Shown here in pieces: positions 44,343 to 52,267 of a DNA stretch of 64,000 nt. Numbering within the stretch: position 1 is the stretch's first letter; every line of letters begins with the position of its first letter. Origin of the DNA: Flavobacterium tructae (lineage in GTDB: Bacteria > Bacteroidota > Bacteroidia > Flavobacteriales > Flavobacteriaceae); the NCBI RefSeq assembly GCF_002217475.1, contig NZ_MUHH01000023.1, forward strand, positions 1 through 64,000, given 5' to 3'. Both the position numbers and the translations under genes were made by a program. The notes beneath the pieces were generated by a model that was not told where the DNA came from, did not search any database, and worked only from the letters and a program-made list of their open reading frames with translations.

Positions 44343-45824
44343 ATGGATATCGAAAAAGACTATATAAAGCTGATTTTTGGGCTAAAACTCAAGCAAGTTC
44401 GTACTCAGAAAAACCTCTCTCTATTTGGTTTGGCGAAACTGACCAATCTTTCAAAATCGTATTTGAACGAGATTGAAAAAGGAAAGAAATATCCAAAAAC
44501 AGATAAGATTTTGCTTTTATGCGAACATTTGGATGTTACTTACGACCAAATGGTTTCTTTAAAACTGGACAACAACCTCGCTCCGATTGGAGAAATCTTA
44601 AAATCAGGAATTTTAAAAGAGATTCCTCTGGAGCTTTTTGGCATCCAGGAGGCAGATTTAATTGATATTATTGCCAATGCCCCTGCCAAGGTCAATGCGT
44701 TTATCAGCACCATTATCGAAATTGCCCAGCATTACAATCTGAGCAGAGAGAGTTTTTTCCTGGCTGCCTTACGCTCGTATCAGGAGGCTCACAGTAATTA
44801 TTTTGAAGATTTAGAAGAGAAGGTCATCGCTTTTTCTAAGTCCTTTCAAATTAATTTAGACTCTAAGATCACTATTAAAGAACTTGAAGCTATTCTTAAA
44901 GAGGAATTTGACTACACCATCAAAGAAATTGCCTTCACTGATCAGGAAGCCTTAGAAGATCTGCGTTCCATCTACGTACCAAAAAGCAAAACCCTCTTAC
45001 TTTCAACAGAAATCGACGATCCGCAAAAGGCTTTTATTCTGGCCAAAGAAATCGCCTATAATTATCTGAACTTATCGGATCGTTTACTGACTTTCAGTTG
45101 GATCAAGTTCGAAAACTTCGACCAAGTATTGCATAATTTCTATGCCTCATACTTTGCAGGTGCTTTATTATTACCGAGACAATTGATTGTAGGTAAAATC
45201 AATGACTTTTTAAATAACGAAAAGCCAAATCCGGAAGAATTTGTAACGCTGATCGAAAGTTTTGAAGTTTCACCGGAATCTTTTTATCAAAGATTAACCA
45301 ATTTACTCCCTAAAGATTTCCATCTGAAAAATTTATTCTTTTTAAGAATGTCGCATAAAATTGGCTCTGATTTTTACCAAATCAAAAAGGAATTACACAT
45401 TACCAATCAACAAGAACCACATGCAAACGAAACCAACGAGCATTATTGCAGGAGATGGGTTTCGGTAAAAACCATAGACGAGGCCATCAAACAAAACAAA
45501 CCACACTTTTTTGACGCACAGATTTCGAGTTATGTTCATAGCGGAAATGAATATCTGGTTTTTTCATCAGCCACAAAAGATCCTTTCATCAAAGACAACA
45601 TAAGAAGTATTTCGGTTGGTATTTTAATCAATCCAACCATGAAAAAGAAATTCAAGTTCATCGAAGGAAAACCACTTGTCAAACGAATTGTAGGGGTCAC
45701 CTGTGAAACCTGCGATGTAAAAGACTGCCTCGAAAGAGCCGCTCCTCCAATCGCATTGGAAAAGAAAAAACGCCACGAGAATACAGATGCCGTTGTGCAG
45801 CAGTTTATTTTGCAATACAGTTAG
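44343..45824 (+). CDS. XRE-type regulator of the RamB/short-chain fatty acyl regulator family
   Basis: 493 aa. N-terminal Cro/C1 helix-turn-helix (GLKLKQVRTQKNLSLFGLAKLTNLSKSYLNEIEKGKKYP). The central region aligns in layout with the ImmA/IrrE metalloprotease-like domain, but where HExxH would be it reads FILAKEIAYNYL, so zinc chemistry is lost. The C-terminal domain carries VTCETCDVKDCLERAAPP, matching the conserved Cys cluster of RamB/DUF2083 proteins. RamB in Corynebacterium controls aceA and aceB; here the gene is divergent from aceB-aceA, strongly suggesting the same job. The frame opens at 44187, but that stretch spans the operator and promoter. Confidence 0.82.
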   Translation: MDIEKDYIKLIFGLKLKQVRTQKNLSLFGLAKLTNLSKSYLNEIEKGKKYPKTDKILLLCEHLDVTYDQMVSLKLDNNLAPIGEILKSGILKEIPLELFGIQEADLIDIIANAPAKVNAFISTIIEIAQHYNLSRESFFLAALRSYQEAHSNYFEDLEEKVIAFSKSFQINLDSKITIKELEAILKEEFDYTIKEIAFTDQEALEDLRSIYVPKSKTLLLSTEIDDPQKAFILAKEIAYNYLNLSDRLLTFSWIKFENFDQVLHNFYASYFAGALLLPRQLIVGKINDFLNNEKPNPEEFVTLIESFEVSPESFYQRLTNLLPKDFHLKNLFFLRMSHKIGSDFYQIKKELHITNQQEPHANETNEHYCRRWVSVKTIDEAIKQNKPHFFDAQISSYVHSGNEYLVFSSATKDPFIKDNIRSISVGILINPTMKKKFKFIEGKPLVKRIVGVTCETCDVKDCLERAAPPIALEKKKRHENTDAVVQQFILQYS

Positions 45825-46043
45825 ACTTTCTTAGACCTTTGGATTTGTTAGATCCTCAGATTATTGAACTATTCGATTCTTTGAATGTTTAGATCATAAA
45901 CACGAAAATCAAGCCAATCTAAGTCGTCGCCAAAGCCTCTGAACCTTTGTACCTTTGCAACTAAAAACCTTAACCCCTTAGCAACTCAGAACCTCAGAAC
46001 CTTTTCTTAATCTACATTAAGTGCTTTTCAGGCATGTTGATCG

Positions 46044-46051
46044 TAAATTTG
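46044..46051 (+). promoter_or_regulatory. Pirin gene promoter -7 box
   Basis: TAAATTTG matches TAnnTTTG, 32 bases before the pirin start codon. The 45825-46043 stretch upstream holds only repetitive phrases (for example CTGAACCTTTGTACCTTTGC near 45940) and no gene. Confidence 0.5.
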
Positions 46052-46082
46052 TACTATAAAAAATAACAAAACAATTATCATC

Positions 46083-46799
46083 ATGGAAAATATAGTAATA
46101 CACAAAGCAGAAACAAGAGGAAATGCAAATCACGGATGGCTTAATGCCTATCACAGTTTTAGCTTTGCGAGCTGGTACAACCCGGAAAGAATTCAGTTTG
46201 GAGCGCTTCGTGTTCTGAACGACGATACTATTGCGGGCGGAATGGGTTTTGGAACTCACCCTCACGATAATATGGAAATCATTACCATTCCGTTAGAAGG
46301 TGATTTAGCACACAAAGACAGCATGGGGAATACCGAAATCATTAAAAATGGTGACATTCAGGTGATGAGTGCCGGAACCGGAATCCAACATAGTGAATTC
46401 AATCCAAATGCCGATCAGCAAACGAAGCTGTTACAAATCTGGTTGTTTCCTAACCAAAGAAATGTAACTCCGCGTTACCAACAAATCACTTTAGATGTTG
46501 CCGACAGACACAACAAACTGTCTCAGGTTTTATCTCCAAATGCTGATGATGAAGGAGTCTGGATCCACCAGGACGCCTGGTTTCATATGGGAAATTTCGA
46601 TTCCGGAATCGCTACAACCTATAAACTAAAAAAAGAAGGAAACGGGGTCTACGTTTTTATCTTAAAAGGAAATGTAACGATAAACGGTCAGGAATTGAAC
46701 ACTCGTGATGCTATGGGAATCTCTGATTTTGAAACTTTAAACATCAAAGCCAACACTGAGGCCGAATTCCTGCTAATGGAAGTTCCTATGAATTACTAA
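46083..46799 (+). CDS. Pirin family protein
   Basis: 238 aa, two-cupin protein. N-terminal cupin: HGWLNAYHSFSFASWYNPER, FGTHPHDNMEIITIPLEGDLAHKDSMGN with the His-x-His metal ligands, and MSAGTGIQHSEFN. C-terminal cupin: VYVFILKGNVTINGQEL and DAMGISD. This matches YhhW/YhaK-type pirins, some of which have quercetinase activity; the physiological role is unknown. Confidence 0.92.
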   Translation: MENIVIHKAETRGNANHGWLNAYHSFSFASWYNPERIQFGALRVLNDDTIAGGMGFGTHPHDNMEIITIPLEGDLAHKDSMGNTEIIKNGDIQVMSAGTGIQHSEFNPNADQQTKLLQIWLFPNQRNVTPRYQQITLDVADRHNKLSQVLSPNADDEGVWIHQDAWFHMGNFDSGIATTYKLKKEGNGVYVFILKGNVTINGQELNTRDAMGISDFETLNIKANTEAEFLLMEVPMNY

Positions 46800-46825
46800 T
46801 TTGCAAGACACCTCACATACACTTC

Positions 46826-46873
46826 AAAAGAAACGATAATCATACTGGATAACAGCATGTTATCGTTTCTTTT
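46826..46873 (+). terminator. Terminator after the pirin gene
   Basis: AAAAGAAACGATAA (46826-46839) pairs with TTATCGTTTCTTTT (46860-46873), followed by further T residues. Confidence 0.75.
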
Positions 46874-46972
46874 TTTTCTCAAATCACAAAAAAACCAAAA
46901 AGAAGTATTAAATTTATTAATAGAAAATTGGTCTGAATTTAAAACTAAAATTAACCGCTAAAATTTTCAATC

Positions 46973-47203
46973 ATGAATCCAAATGACCTTACGAAAGAAT
47001 ATAGCAATGGAGAAGTAACCATTGTATGGCAGTCCGGAAAATGCATTCATTCCGCCAATTGTGTAAAAAATAATCCCGATGTTTTTCACCCAAAAGAAAA
47101 ACCATGGATCATTCCTGAAGGCTCAACAACAGAAAAAATTATTTCAACCATTCACAAATGCCCATCGGGAGCATTGAGTTTTTACATGAATGACAAAAGC
47201 TAA
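46973..47203 (+). CDS. YjdI-type (4Fe-4S) mono-cluster protein
   Basis: 76 aa. It resembles the divergent ferredoxin family YjdI/Fer4_19: EVTIVWQSGKCIHSANCVKNNPDVF, KPWIIPEG and IHKCPSGALSFY. Only three Cys are visible (CxxxxxC and a later C), as is usual for that family's atypical cluster site. It is probably a small electron-transfer or redox protein; partner unknown. A hairpin (47342-47367) may terminate it. Confidence 0.8.
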   Translation: MNPNDLTKEYSNGEVTIVWQSGKCIHSANCVKNNPDVFHPKEKPWIIPEGSTTEKIISTIHKCPSGALSFYMNDKS

Positions 47204-47210
47204 TTTTCTT

Positions 47211-47288
47211 GCCACAGATTACCTAGATTAAAAAGATTCTTTCTGAATTGAAACATACTAATCCATAAAAAATCCTTTAATCCGTGGC
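47211..47288. repeat. Inverted repeat (GCCACAGATTA family)
   Basis: GCCACAGATTA (47211-47221) and TAATCCGTGGC (47278-47288) are complementary at 10 of 11 positions, with further partial pairing inside (AAAAAGATT/AATCCTTT). Same family as 40968-41102. Confidence 0.6.
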
Positions 47289-47341
47289 AAAAAACTAAGA
47301 CTCTTCCCTCTAACCGGGAGGTCTCAAAGCAACAATTAAAG

Positions 47342-47373
47342 ATGCGATACTCAAAAAGTCATCGCATTTTTTA
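47342..47373 (+). terminator. Hairpin with T run upstream of the YceI gene
   Basis: ATGCGAT (47342-47348) pairs with ATCGCAT (47361-47367), followed by TTTTTTAT. The short stem makes it a modest candidate. Confidence 0.5.
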
Positions 47374-47414
47374 TTTCTTAATCTAGGTTAAGTCCCTTAC
47401 GCTCACTACCACCG

Positions 47415-47422
47415 TAACTTTG
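47415..47422 (+). promoter_or_regulatory. YceI gene promoter -7 box
   Basis: TAACTTTG matches TAnnTTTG. The in-frame TTG at 47420 lies inside it, which excludes that as the start codon and supports ATG 47462. Confidence 0.6.
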
Positions 47423-47461
47423 TCCTATCAAAATGAAATTAATTATTTAAAAGATAAAATT

Positions 47462-47995
47462 ATGGCAACTACAAAATGGTCAATTGACCCAACACATTCA
47501 GAAATTGGTTTTAAAGTTAAACATATGATGTTTACCAATGTTTCAGGTAAATTTGGAACTTACGATGCAACAATCAACACAGAAGGAGACAACTTCGAAA
47601 ATGCTGCAATCGAATTTTCAGGAGACATTACTTCTATTGACACTGCAAATACAGACAGAGATAATCACTTAAGAAGTGGTGATTTCTTTGATGCCGAGAA
47701 TCATCCAAAACTAACTTTCAAAGGTTCTTCTTTCAAAAAAATCAATGAAGGGAGCTATGAATTAACCGGAGATCTAAACATTAAAGGTATCTCAAAATCA
47801 GTGACTTTTCCGGTAGAGTTTAGCGGAACTATGACTGATCCATGGGGAAACACAAAAGTCGGATTAAATATCGAAGGAAAAATAAACCGTAAAGATTGGG
47901 GACTCAACTGGAACTCAGCTCTTGAAACCGGCGGTGTTCTGGTTGGAGAAGAAGTAAAATTAAACATTGAATTACAGTTTGCAAAACAAGCTTAA
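47462..47995 (+). CDS. YceI family protein
   Basis: 177 aa, lipocalin-like isoprenoid-binding fold. Motifs: WSIDPTHSEIGFKVKHMMFTNVSGKF, IDTANTDRDNHLRSGDFFDAENHPKLTFKGS, GDLNIKGISKSVTFPVEF, GLNIEGKINRKDWGLNW and the final VGEEVKLNIELQF. No signal peptide precedes the domain from ATG 47462, so this copy is probably cytoplasmic, unlike the periplasmic YceI of enterobacteria. Confidence 0.92.
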   Translation: MATTKWSIDPTHSEIGFKVKHMMFTNVSGKFGTYDATINTEGDNFENAAIEFSGDITSIDTANTDRDNHLRSGDFFDAENHPKLTFKGSSFKKINEGSYELTGDLNIKGISKSVTFPVEFSGTMTDPWGNTKVGLNIEGKINRKDWGLNWNSALETGGVLVGEEVKLNIELQFAKQA

Positions 47996-48065
47996 TTCAA
48001 TATCCCAGAATTTAATTGATTGGTTATTAAGCCCTGCATCTGCAGGGCTTTGTTTGTAGGGACGA

Positions 48066-48137
48066 GGCTTCGACTTCGCTCAGCCTGACATTTGTACTTT
48101 AAAGATATCAAATGTCAGGCTGAGCGAAGCCGAAGCC
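48066..48137. repeat. Inverted repeat with 29-bp arms (GCTTCGCTCAGCCTGACA family)
   Basis: Arms at 48066-48094 and 48109-48137 are complementary at 28 of 29 positions around a 14-base loop. The core TTCGCTCAGCCTGACATTTG is unusually GC-rich for the surroundings. It sits between the convergent YceI and AraC genes, 10 bases from the AraC stop codon, and could serve both as terminator. Confidence 0.85.
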
Positions 48138-48146
48138 CCACTTTTT

Positions 48147-49007
48147 TTACTTCTTATTCCTAAATTCCGTTGGCGATAGTCCGGTTTGTTTTTTGAAGAA
48201 TCTGGAGAAATACGAATAATCTTCGTAGCCTACTTTAAACGCTACTTCGTTAACCGCTAATTGTTTGTCAATCAACATTCTTTTAATCTCCAGAATCACT
48301 CGGCCCGTAATCACTTCTGTGGCCGTCTTTTGCAGAATTTCATTGCAGATACGGTTCAAATGCTTTAAAGTAATACTTAACTTTTCAGCATAAAAAGACG
48401 GTAATTTTTCTTGTTTGAAATAGTGCTCCAAAAGCATTTCGAACTTGTCAATTTTAATGTTATACGAATGCGCCTGATGCGAATAGGTTTCGTTGTATTT
48501 GCGGGCTATTTCAATATGAATACAATCGAGCAAATTCAACATTTTATCCAGTTGATATCGCCCCTCCTGAGTACTTTCCTGAATTAATAAGTCAAAATAA
48601 GGACGGATTTTAGTAATTCCTTTTTCTTCAAAAACCATTTCCGGCCGATTGTGAATCGAATGGTAAAAATTATATTCGTTGATTTTTTTCTGTCCAAAAT
48701 ATAAATTATACAACTCCTGTGAAAAAATAATCACAAAGCCCTCAACATCTTCAGATAAACTCCAATGATGCATTTGTCCCGGCTGTAGCACAAACAGGCT
48801 TCCCTTTTTAATTTCAAACTGATCAAAATCAACTTCGTGCTGTCCAGAGCCTTTCGTAAAAAACACCATCAAATACGAATCATGCCGGTGTGGTTCTTCT
48901 ACAAAACTGTGACTTTTTAAATGCTCTTTGAAGGTATTGACATAAAAATCACGATGAATATCATTACAGCTAAAATTCTGAACACTATAAACCGGGTATT
49001 TTTTCAT
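48147..49007 (-). CDS. AraC family transcriptional regulator
   Basis: 286 aa from ATG 49007. N-terminal cupin sensor: EEPHRHDSYLMVFFTKGSGQHEVDFDQFEI and LFVLQPGQMHHWSL. C-terminal double helix-turn-helix: LSITLKHLNRICNEILQKTATEVI and VNEVAFKVGYEDYSYFSRFFKKQTGLSPTEFR. The frame extends to ATG 49097, adding 30 residues of no recognisable homology; MKKYPVYSVQNF looks like the true start. It is divergent from the DUF983 gene. Confidence 0.88.
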   Translation of the reverse strand: MKKYPVYSVQNFSCNDIHRDFYVNTFKEHLKSHSFVEEPHRHDSYLMVFFTKGSGQHEVDFDQFEIKKGSLFVLQPGQMHHWSLSEDVEGFVIIFSQELYNLYFGQKKINEYNFYHSIHNRPEMVFEEKGITKIRPYFDLLIQESTQEGRYQLDKMLNLLDCIHIEIARKYNETYSHQAHSYNIKIDKFEMLLEHYFKQEKLPSFYAEKLSITLKHLNRICNEILQKTATEVITGRVILEIKRMLIDKQLAVNEVAFKVGYEDYSYFSRFFKKQTGLSPTEFRNKK

Positions 49008-49162
49008 ATAAGTAGAATTTATTTTTTTACTGGTCATATATGCGATCGCCCAATCCTGTTTTTCGTTTATAAACTTGTTTAAGGCGGGCGATATCATAAT
49101 AAATGTCTTTATTGTGCTATAAGTAGCGAAGATATAAAAAAGACTTTAATCCTGTTCTGAAT

Positions 49163-49170
49163 TACCTTTG
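49163..49170 (+). promoter_or_regulatory. DUF983 gene promoter -7 box
   Basis: TACCTTTG matches TAnnTTTG, 24 bases before the start codon. Confidence 0.55.
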
Positions 49171-49193
49171 TATAAATAAAAAACAACAAGATC

Positions 49194-49556
49194 ATGTCAA
49201 GTGCATTAACTCATATTTTAAGCAACGAATGTCCCATTTGTCATAAAGGAAAGGTTTTTACAGATAAAAATATATTTTTCACTTTTGGCCTTCCAAAGAT
49301 GAACGAATTTTGCAGTCACTGTAATTATAAGTTTCAAAAAGAGCCTGGTTATTTCTTTGGCGCTATGTATGTAAACTACGGATTAACAGTCGCTCAGGGA
49401 ATTGCAACGTACTGTATCGCACAATTTTTCTTCGAAAAGAATTTCGATTTAAGAATCATTCCGATTATCGCTGTCGTCATTACCCTGCTCACTTCTTTCA
49501 ATCTTAGATTTTCAAGATTAGCATGGATTTACATGTTTAAGGATTATACGAAGTAA
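49194..49556 (+). CDS. DUF983 family membrane protein
   Basis: 120 aa. The N-terminus has a zinc-ribbon-like pair (NECPICHKGKVF and FCSHCNYKFQKEPGYFFGAMYVNYG, the family signature), followed by two membrane segments (about residues 62-80 and 87-105). Function unknown. Confidence 0.88.
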   Translation: MSSALTHILSNECPICHKGKVFTDKNIFFTFGLPKMNEFCSHCNYKFQKEPGYFFGAMYVNYGLTVAQGIATYCIAQFFFEKNFDLRIIPIIAVVITLLTSFNLRFSRLAWIYMFKDYTK

Positions 49557-49564
49557 AAAAATGC

Positions 49565-49572
49565 TACTTTTG
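49565..49572 (+). promoter_or_regulatory. fabD promoter -7 box
   Basis: TACTTTTG matches TAnnTTTG, 57 bases before the fabD start. Confidence 0.5.
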
Positions 49573-49628
49573 CCTTTCAATTGAAACTAATTTTCAATTC
49601 AAAAAAATTCAATCTTTAAATTAGACAA

Positions 49629-50504
49629 ATGAAAGCATACGTATTTCCGGGTCAGGGTGCACAATTTACAGGAATGGGCAAGGACTTATATGAAACATCG
49701 GCTTTAGCCAAAGAATTGTTCGAAAAAGCTAATGAAATTTTAGGTTTTAGAATTACAGATATCATGTTCGAAGGTACTGCCGAAGAACTAAAAGAAACTA
49801 AAGTTACACAGCCTGCGGTATTTTTACACTCCGTTATTTTAGCTAAAACTTTAGGAGACGATTTTAAACCAGAAATGGTCGCAGGACATTCTTTAGGAGA
49901 ATTTTCAGCTTTGGTTGCCAACGGAACTTTGTCTTTTGAAGACGGTCTTAAATTAGTTTCTCAACGTGCTTTAGCTATGCAAAAAGCTTGTGAAATCACT
50001 CCATCAACAATGGCTGCGGTTTTAGGTTTAGCTGATAATATTGTCGAAGAAGTTTGCGCTTCTATTGACGGAATAGTTGTTGCGGCAAATTACAACTGTC
50101 CTGGACAATTGGTGATTTCTGGAGAAACTTCAGCTGTTGAAAAAGCTTGTGAAGCTATGAAAGCTGCCGGTGCAAAACGTGCTTTAATTTTACCTGTTGG
50201 AGGAGCATTTCACTCTCCGATGATGGAACCAGCAAGAGAAGAATTAGCTGCTGCAATTGAAGCCACTACATTCTCAACTCCTGTTTGTCCGGTTTACCAA
50301 AACGTAACCGCAAATGCTGTTTCGGATGCAAACGAAATCAAAAAGAACTTAATCATACAATTGACTGCTCCCGTAAAATGGACACAATCTGTTCAGCAAA
50401 TGATCGCTGACGGCGCTACTTTATTCACTGAAGTTGGTCCGGGAAAAGTGTTGGCAGGTTTGATCAATAAAATTGACAAAGAAGCGGTTACTGCGAATGC
50501 ATAA
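49629..50504 (+). CDS. fabD: Malonyl-CoA:ACP transacylase
   Basis: 291 aa, loads malonyl groups onto acyl carrier protein in fatty acid synthesis. FPGQGAQFTGMGKDLYE at the start, TQPAVFLHSVIL, the nucleophile Ser in VAGHSLGEFSALVA, the malonyl-binding Arg in LVSQRALAMQKA, NYNCPGQLVISGE, the catalytic His in PVGGAFHSPMM and EVGPGKVLAGL. Confidence 0.97.
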   Translation: MKAYVFPGQGAQFTGMGKDLYETSALAKELFEKANEILGFRITDIMFEGTAEELKETKVTQPAVFLHSVILAKTLGDDFKPEMVAGHSLGEFSALVANGTLSFEDGLKLVSQRALAMQKACEITPSTMAAVLGLADNIVEEVCASIDGIVVAANYNCPGQLVISGETSAVEKACEAMKAAGAKRALILPVGGAFHSPMMEPAREELAAAIEATTFSTPVCPVYQNVTANAVSDANEIKKNLIIQLTAPVKWTQSVQQMIADGATLFTEVGPGKVLAGLINKIDKEAVTANA

Positions 50505-50551
50505 TTAGCATTTAGTCTCAGTAACAGTTTTCAGTTACTCACTACATAAAA

Positions 50552-50587
50552 AAAATCCTCATGAACAAGATTGTTTATGAGGATTTT
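50552..50587 (+). terminator. Terminator after fabD
   Basis: AAAATCCTCATGAACA (50552-50567) pairs with TGTTTATGAGGATTTT (50572-50587), one G-T pair, followed by T residues; it also lies just beyond the end of the convergent toxin-like gene. Confidence 0.85.
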
Positions 50588-50590
50588 TTT

Positions 50591-50907
50591 TTATAACCCT
50601 TTTGCTTCTGCACTGTAATTATTTACAATTCCAGTTATCAAATAATTTTGATTTCTTTTTTCAAAGAAGATATACCAGGTTGTTTTGGCATTGGGTTTGT
50701 AAAAAATATAACTTGAACCTAAATATTGGAGTAATTTTGGTGTTTTCTTGTGAGGAAAACTCGAAATATCTGAAATAATAAAAACAACTATCTTATCTAC
50801 ATAATTCTGAGCTGATTCAGGAAAACCAAAATACTCCTCTTTAAAAGTGCAAAAACTAAATCATCAAAATAGTCAAGAACTTCTTTTTCAAAAATTACTT
50901 TTTCCAC
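50591..50907 (-). pseudogene. ParE/RelE-like toxin gene with a single-base frameshift
   Basis: Two minus-strand frames join into one protein if one base is restored. Frame 1 starts at GTG 50907 (VEKVIFEKEVLDYFDDLVFAL) and goes astray near 50841-50846, at a TTTTAAA tract. Frame 2 continues KEEYFGFPESAQNYVDKIV, KTPKLLQYLGSSYIFYKPNA, TTWYIFFEKRNQNYLITGIV to TAA at 50591-50593. The 317-base length is one short of 106 codons. The pattern resembles small ParE/RelE-fold toxins. It overlaps the upstream 65-aa gene by 13 bases, as in antitoxin-toxin pairs. It could be dead, phase-variable or a sequencing slip. Confidence 0.6.
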
Positions 50908-51092
50908 GGATAAGCTTGAATTCTCTTAAACATTTCAGCTTTAAATTCCTCTGGAGTCAGTCCTTTTGCAAACTCGGCATCAAAATCAAAAGTTTCCTGA
51001 TCAATTCCTTTAAATTTAGATTTTTGAACTTCATATTCTACAGCAGGCTCTTCCACCTTGCTAGCTCTAACTTCTTCTTTTTTCTTCTTCAT
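50895..51092 (-). CDS. Small antitoxin-like protein upstream of the broken toxin
   Basis: 65 aa, highly charged (MKKKKEEVRASKVEEP at the start) with a conserved-looking end (DFDAEFAKGLTPEEFKAEMFKRIQAYPWKK). Size, charge, position before and overlap with a ParE/RelE-like frame suggest an antitoxin, but there is no recognisable DNA-binding motif, so the call rests on context. Confidence 0.55.
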   Translation of the reverse strand: MKKKKEEVRASKVEEPAVEYEVQKSKFKGIDQETFDFDAEFAKGLTPEEFKAEMFKRIQAYPWKK

Positions 51093-51146
51093 GATTCCTA
51101 CAATTTATTCTTACAAATTTACAAAAATAAATTAAGCCAAAAATAA

Positions 51147-51180
51147 AAACCCCAAATAAATTTTAGATTATTTGGGGTTT
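51147..51180. terminator. Bidirectional terminator between galE and the antitoxin-like gene
   Basis: AAACCCCAAATAA (51147-51159) and TTATTTGGGGTTT (51168-51180) form a perfect 13-bp stem. On the minus strand it follows galE (51211) in the reading direction. Confidence 0.8.
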
Positions 51181-51210
51181 TTCTTATATTTTATTTTCGT
51201 CTGAAAAAAA

Positions 51211-52224
51211 TTAAGAACGAACTTTCTGTTCCCATTTCCAGGCACTTGCCATGGCTTCGTCTAAACTTAATTGGGCTTTCCAGCCTAAAACATTATTAGC
51301 TTTATCTGTATTTGCATAAGCTTCTGTAATATCACCTTCACGACGCGGCATAATTTTATATGGTAATTTTTTATCGCTTACTTTTTCGAAACTATGAATC
51401 ACTTCTAAAACAGAACTTCCTTTTCCGGTTCCTAGATTGAAAGTTTCAACTTTTTGCAAATTCTTTTTAGCCAACAAACGCTGTAAGGCAATTACGTGCG
51501 CTTTTGCCAAATCTACTACGTGAATATAATCACGAACTGCCGTACCATCAGGAGTTGGATAATCATCTCCAAAAACCGATAATTCCTGACGCAATCCTAC
51601 ACCAGTTTGTGTAATGAAAGGTACTAAATTTTGAGGAACACCAATTGGTAACTCGCCAATTTCAGTCGTTGCATGAGCTCCAACCGGGTTAAAATAACGC
51701 AATAAAATTGCACTGATATTGGTTACTTTAGCTGTATCCGTAATAATTTCTTCACCTATCTGTTTCGTATTTCCGTAAGGCGAAATCGCCGCCTGTACCG
51801 GAGCATCTTCAGTAATTGGCATTTTTTCGGCCTGACCATAAACGGTACAAGAAGAGCTAAAAATAAAACTCGCTTCAGGTTTTTGCTGCAATTCCTGCAA
51901 TAAATACACCAATGAAGCAATATTGTTTTCGTAATACAACAATGGATTTTCAACACTTTCACCAACTGCTTTTGAAGCCGCAAAATGAATTACTCCGGTA
52001 ACATCGTTATGTTTTTTAAAAAATTCCCGAACCGACGCTTTTTCTCTTAAATCCAACTTTTCGAACAAAGGTGTTTTTCCTGTAATGGACGTAATCCCTT
52101 TTAAAACATCTTCTGTAGAATTGGAAAGGTTGTCAATAATGACTACTTCAAAACCTTCATTTTGCAATTCTACAACGGTGTGAGAACCAATAAATCCTAA
52201 TCCTCCTGTTACTAATACTTTCAT
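51211..52224 (-). CDS. galE: UDP-glucose 4-epimerase
   Basis: 337 aa, short-chain dehydrogenase-type epimerase interconverting UDP-glucose and UDP-galactose. NAD-binding GGLGFIGSHTVVEL at the N-terminus, VIHFAASKAVGESVENPLLYYENN, catalytic FSSSCTVYG with Ser and SPYGNTKQIGEE with the Tyr-x3-Lys pair, LRYFNPVGAH, and DGTAVRDYIHVVDLAKAH. It lies 43 bases after the DegT aminotransferase gene, in one probable operon for surface-sugar synthesis. Confidence 0.96.
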   Translation of the reverse strand: MKVLVTGGLGFIGSHTVVELQNEGFEVVIIDNLSNSTEDVLKGITSITGKTPLFEKLDLREKASVREFFKKHNDVTGVIHFAASKAVGESVENPLLYYENNIASLVYLLQELQQKPEASFIFSSSCTVYGQAEKMPITEDAPVQAAISPYGNTKQIGEEIITDTAKVTNISAILLRYFNPVGAHATTEIGELPIGVPQNLVPFITQTGVGLRQELSVFGDDYPTPDGTAVRDYIHVVDLAKAHVIALQRLLAKKNLQKVETFNLGTGKGSSVLEVIHSFEKVSDKKLPYKIMPRREGDITEAYANTDKANNVLGWKAQLSLDEAMASAWKWEQKVRS

Positions 52225-52267
52225 TTTGTGGTTATTTTGTGCTGTTGTTTATTTGGTTTAATCTTTA

